A stretch of DNA of 7,934 nt. Origin: Alphaproteobacteria bacterium. GTDB lineage: Bacteria; Pseudomonadota; Alphaproteobacteria; Rickettsiales; UBA3002. The translations under genes and the position numbers were made by a program. The notes beneath the pieces were generated by a model. That model made no database searches, was not told where the DNA came from, and worked only from the letters and a program-made list of their open reading frames with translations. Location: contig JAKFUW010000230.1 in NCBI GenBank assembly GCA_021732545.1, forward strand, positions 1 to 7,934, given 5' to 3'. Positions 6,951 to 7,934 of this stretch are shown piece by piece (position 1 is the stretch's first letter; the number at the start of each line of letters is the position of its first letter).

Positions 6951-7909
6951 GCGATAAGCAAGATGAAGTTCGCGTGGAATTGAGTGCCGCTGCCATGGCT
7001 CGTGCGGGCGGTGATGCAGCGCAGCAGGAAAAGATACGTGAGGATACCAAACACTTCTGGCTGCAGATCCGATCCGGCATGTTGTACGACCAATATAAAG
7101 CCCTGACGATGCTAAGAAAAGGTGAGGTAGATCTGGAGGCTCGCCTCTATGATGAGGCTTCCATATCCCTTGAGTTTCAAGGGGCAACGCTTTCCACACA
7201 TGCACTGTCTCGTGGCACTTCAAATGCAGAATTTACCAGACGGTTGCTTGATCAAGCACCCCAATGGAGCATGATTGATACGCGCCCTACAACTAAAGTT
7301 TCGGCCAGTCATTTTGTGCCGCTGCAATGGGCACGTGGTATGGGCAAAGAACAGGCAAGGTCACTTGTAAAGGCAATCTTAAAAGACGAACGTCTCCAAG
7401 TAGAAGAAGCGCACTCAGAAACACTCACGCCGGCAGACAATCCGACGTTGATCAATCAAGCCATTGCCAAGGTTCACGAAAGACATCTCAGCAAAGGAAA
7501 ATTATCCGCGCTGGATCATTTTTTCGTAGATAAACTGTTGGAACTCGGAGCGGTGGTTAGCCCGCGCTGGATGAGTGATTTTTCTGGCCCCCGTAGATTC
7601 CAGAGTATAGCGCGGAACGACGTTCTGCCCTCCCTGACAAAAGCAATGGATGGGTGGTTGGCGGAATGGCAGGTATGGGAAAAAGGAGGGATCACCCCCG
7701 ACACGCTCAGTAATGCCAATATCCGTCATTTTTTCAGTGTGGGTAAAGCGCAGGAGTTTTTTGGCGATCCACGCATGACGGATGCTCCTGAGCGATGGCT
7801 TGACGCCTATGCTGCATTGCCCGATTGGGTGCAGGCACAGGCGAGCTTGCATAGAGAAGCCTCTGTTATGCTTGGTAAATCTTGTATTTCTGGTCCCGCG
7901 CAGCATTGA
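6947..7909 (+). CDS. Array gene 7: class B paralogue ending at TGA in place of the conserved Trp codon
   Basis: The product is 320 residues from a GTG start. The N-terminal module has 'VELSAAAMARA' (10-20), 'EKIREDTKHFW' (28-38) and 'LRKGEVDLEARL' (56-67), close to gene 3. The middle shows 'LLELGAVVSPRWM' (197-209), equivalent to the 'LLDRGCVVHPENM' of gene 3. The C-terminal module has 'WLAEWQVWEKGGITPDTL' (237-254), 'ANIRHFFSVGKAQEFF' (257-272) and 'ALPDWVQAQ' (290-298). The protein stops after GPAQH (316-320). In the other six paralogues the next codon is TGG, then Gly. Here it is TGA followed by GGC, so the frame would continue as Gly-Lys-Gly-Ile to the window end if the stop were TGG. I infer a nonsense mutation that removes only the WG and the short tail. 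The product may be functional if that tail is dispensable. A sequencing error is an alternative. Confidence 0.88.
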   Translation: MSDKQDEVRVELSAAAMARAGGDAAQQEKIREDTKHFWLQIRSGMLYDQYKALTMLRKGEVDLEARLYDEASISLEFQGATLSTHALSRGTSNAEFTRRLLDQAPQWSMIDTRPTTKVSASHFVPLQWARGMGKEQARSLVKAILKDERLQVEEAHSETLTPADNPTLINQAIAKVHERHLSKGKLSALDHFFVDKLLELGAVVSPRWMSDFSGPRRFQSIARNDVLPSLTKAMDGWLAEWQVWEKGGITPDTLSNANIRHFFSVGKAQEFFGDPRMTDAPERWLDAYAALPDWVQAQASLHREASVMLGKSCISGPAQH

Positions 7910-7934
7910 GGCAAAGGCATCTCCAGCCATGCAA
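7910..7934 (+). other. Relic of the gene 7 C-terminal tail
   Basis: In the gene 7 frame the bases after the TGA read Gly-Lys-Gly-Ile-Ser-Ser-His-Ala with no stop before the window edge. The Gly is the expected partner of the lost Trp, and the length of polar tail resembles the other members. An out-of-frame ATG at 7929 could be the start of a further gene, but too little sequence is present to judge. Confidence 0.4.

Noticed and set aside
6846..7223. Several - strand open frames over the gene 6/7 junction, with similar ones near 5561-5790
   Set aside because: They are antisense shadows of the repeated conserved 3' ends. Their mutual similarity is a by-product of the coding repeat.
7907..7909. 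TGA recoded as tryptophan genome-wide
   Set aside because: All array genes use TGG for Trp and have no internal TGA, and TGA closes genes 1-6 at coupled junctions, so the standard code applies. Occasional leaky readthrough at this one site remains possible.
7502..7930. 142-codon open frame on the - strand opposite gene 7
   Set aside because: The + strand frame is clearly homologous to genes 3 and 4, while the antisense frame has no supporting feature.
1..7934. CRISPR array, tRNA/rRNA genes, insertion sequences or prophage genes
   Set aside because: No short regularly spaced repeats, no tRNA-like arms, no transposase or phage motifs and no terminal inverted repeats were seen. The only repeats are paralogous coding segments.

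Overview
The window is dominated by one coding block on the + strand (about 296 to 7909): seven consecutive, mutually paralogous genes of about 320-398 codons, packed head to tail with no intergenic spacers. I do not recognise the family by name and assign no function. The base composition is mid-range (slightly AT-rich by eye). Shine-Dalgarno sequences and ATG/GTG starts with 4-nt start/stop overlaps show a bacterium using the standard code. There is no reliable taxonomic marker; a Gram-negative proteobacterium would fit, but this is a weak inference.

Layout: bases 1-114 hold the 5' end of a divergent (- strand) gene that runs off the window. Bases 115-295 are a divergent intergenic region, the only non-coding stretch of any size. 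Genes 1-7 follow at 296-1387, 1393-2436, 2433-3479, 3482-4516, 4609-5757 (with a detached N-terminal piece at 4513-4605), 5754-6950 and 6947-7909. All six junctions contain an NTGA tetranucleotide (TTGA, ATGA, TTGA, ATGA, ATGA, GTGA), so the block looks like a single translationally coupled operon.

The proteins share three parts. The N-terminal module centres on an 'x-D/N-x-T-x-x-L/F-V' helix and is followed by a leucine-rich segment. The middle is variable and helical, ankyrin-like in genes 1, 5 and 6. The C-terminal module of about 90-110 residues contains an 'HFFSLxxLxEL'-type motif and closes, a few residues before the end, with a near-invariant 'GPAQ[N/H/S]WG' signature. Two subclasses are interleaved: A (genes 1, 5, 6) and B (genes 2, 3, 4, 7), in order A-B-B-B-A-A-B. 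No signal peptides or membrane segments are visible.

Two members look damaged at informative places. Gene 5 has an in-frame TAA between its coupled start and the rest of the homologous N-terminal module. Gene 7 ends at a TGA exactly where the other six genes have the TGG of the WG signature. The array therefore looks like a lineage-specific family that expands by duplication, exchanges segments and loses members. Plausible but unproven roles are secreted or host-directed effectors, or an array of immunity or recognition proteins.
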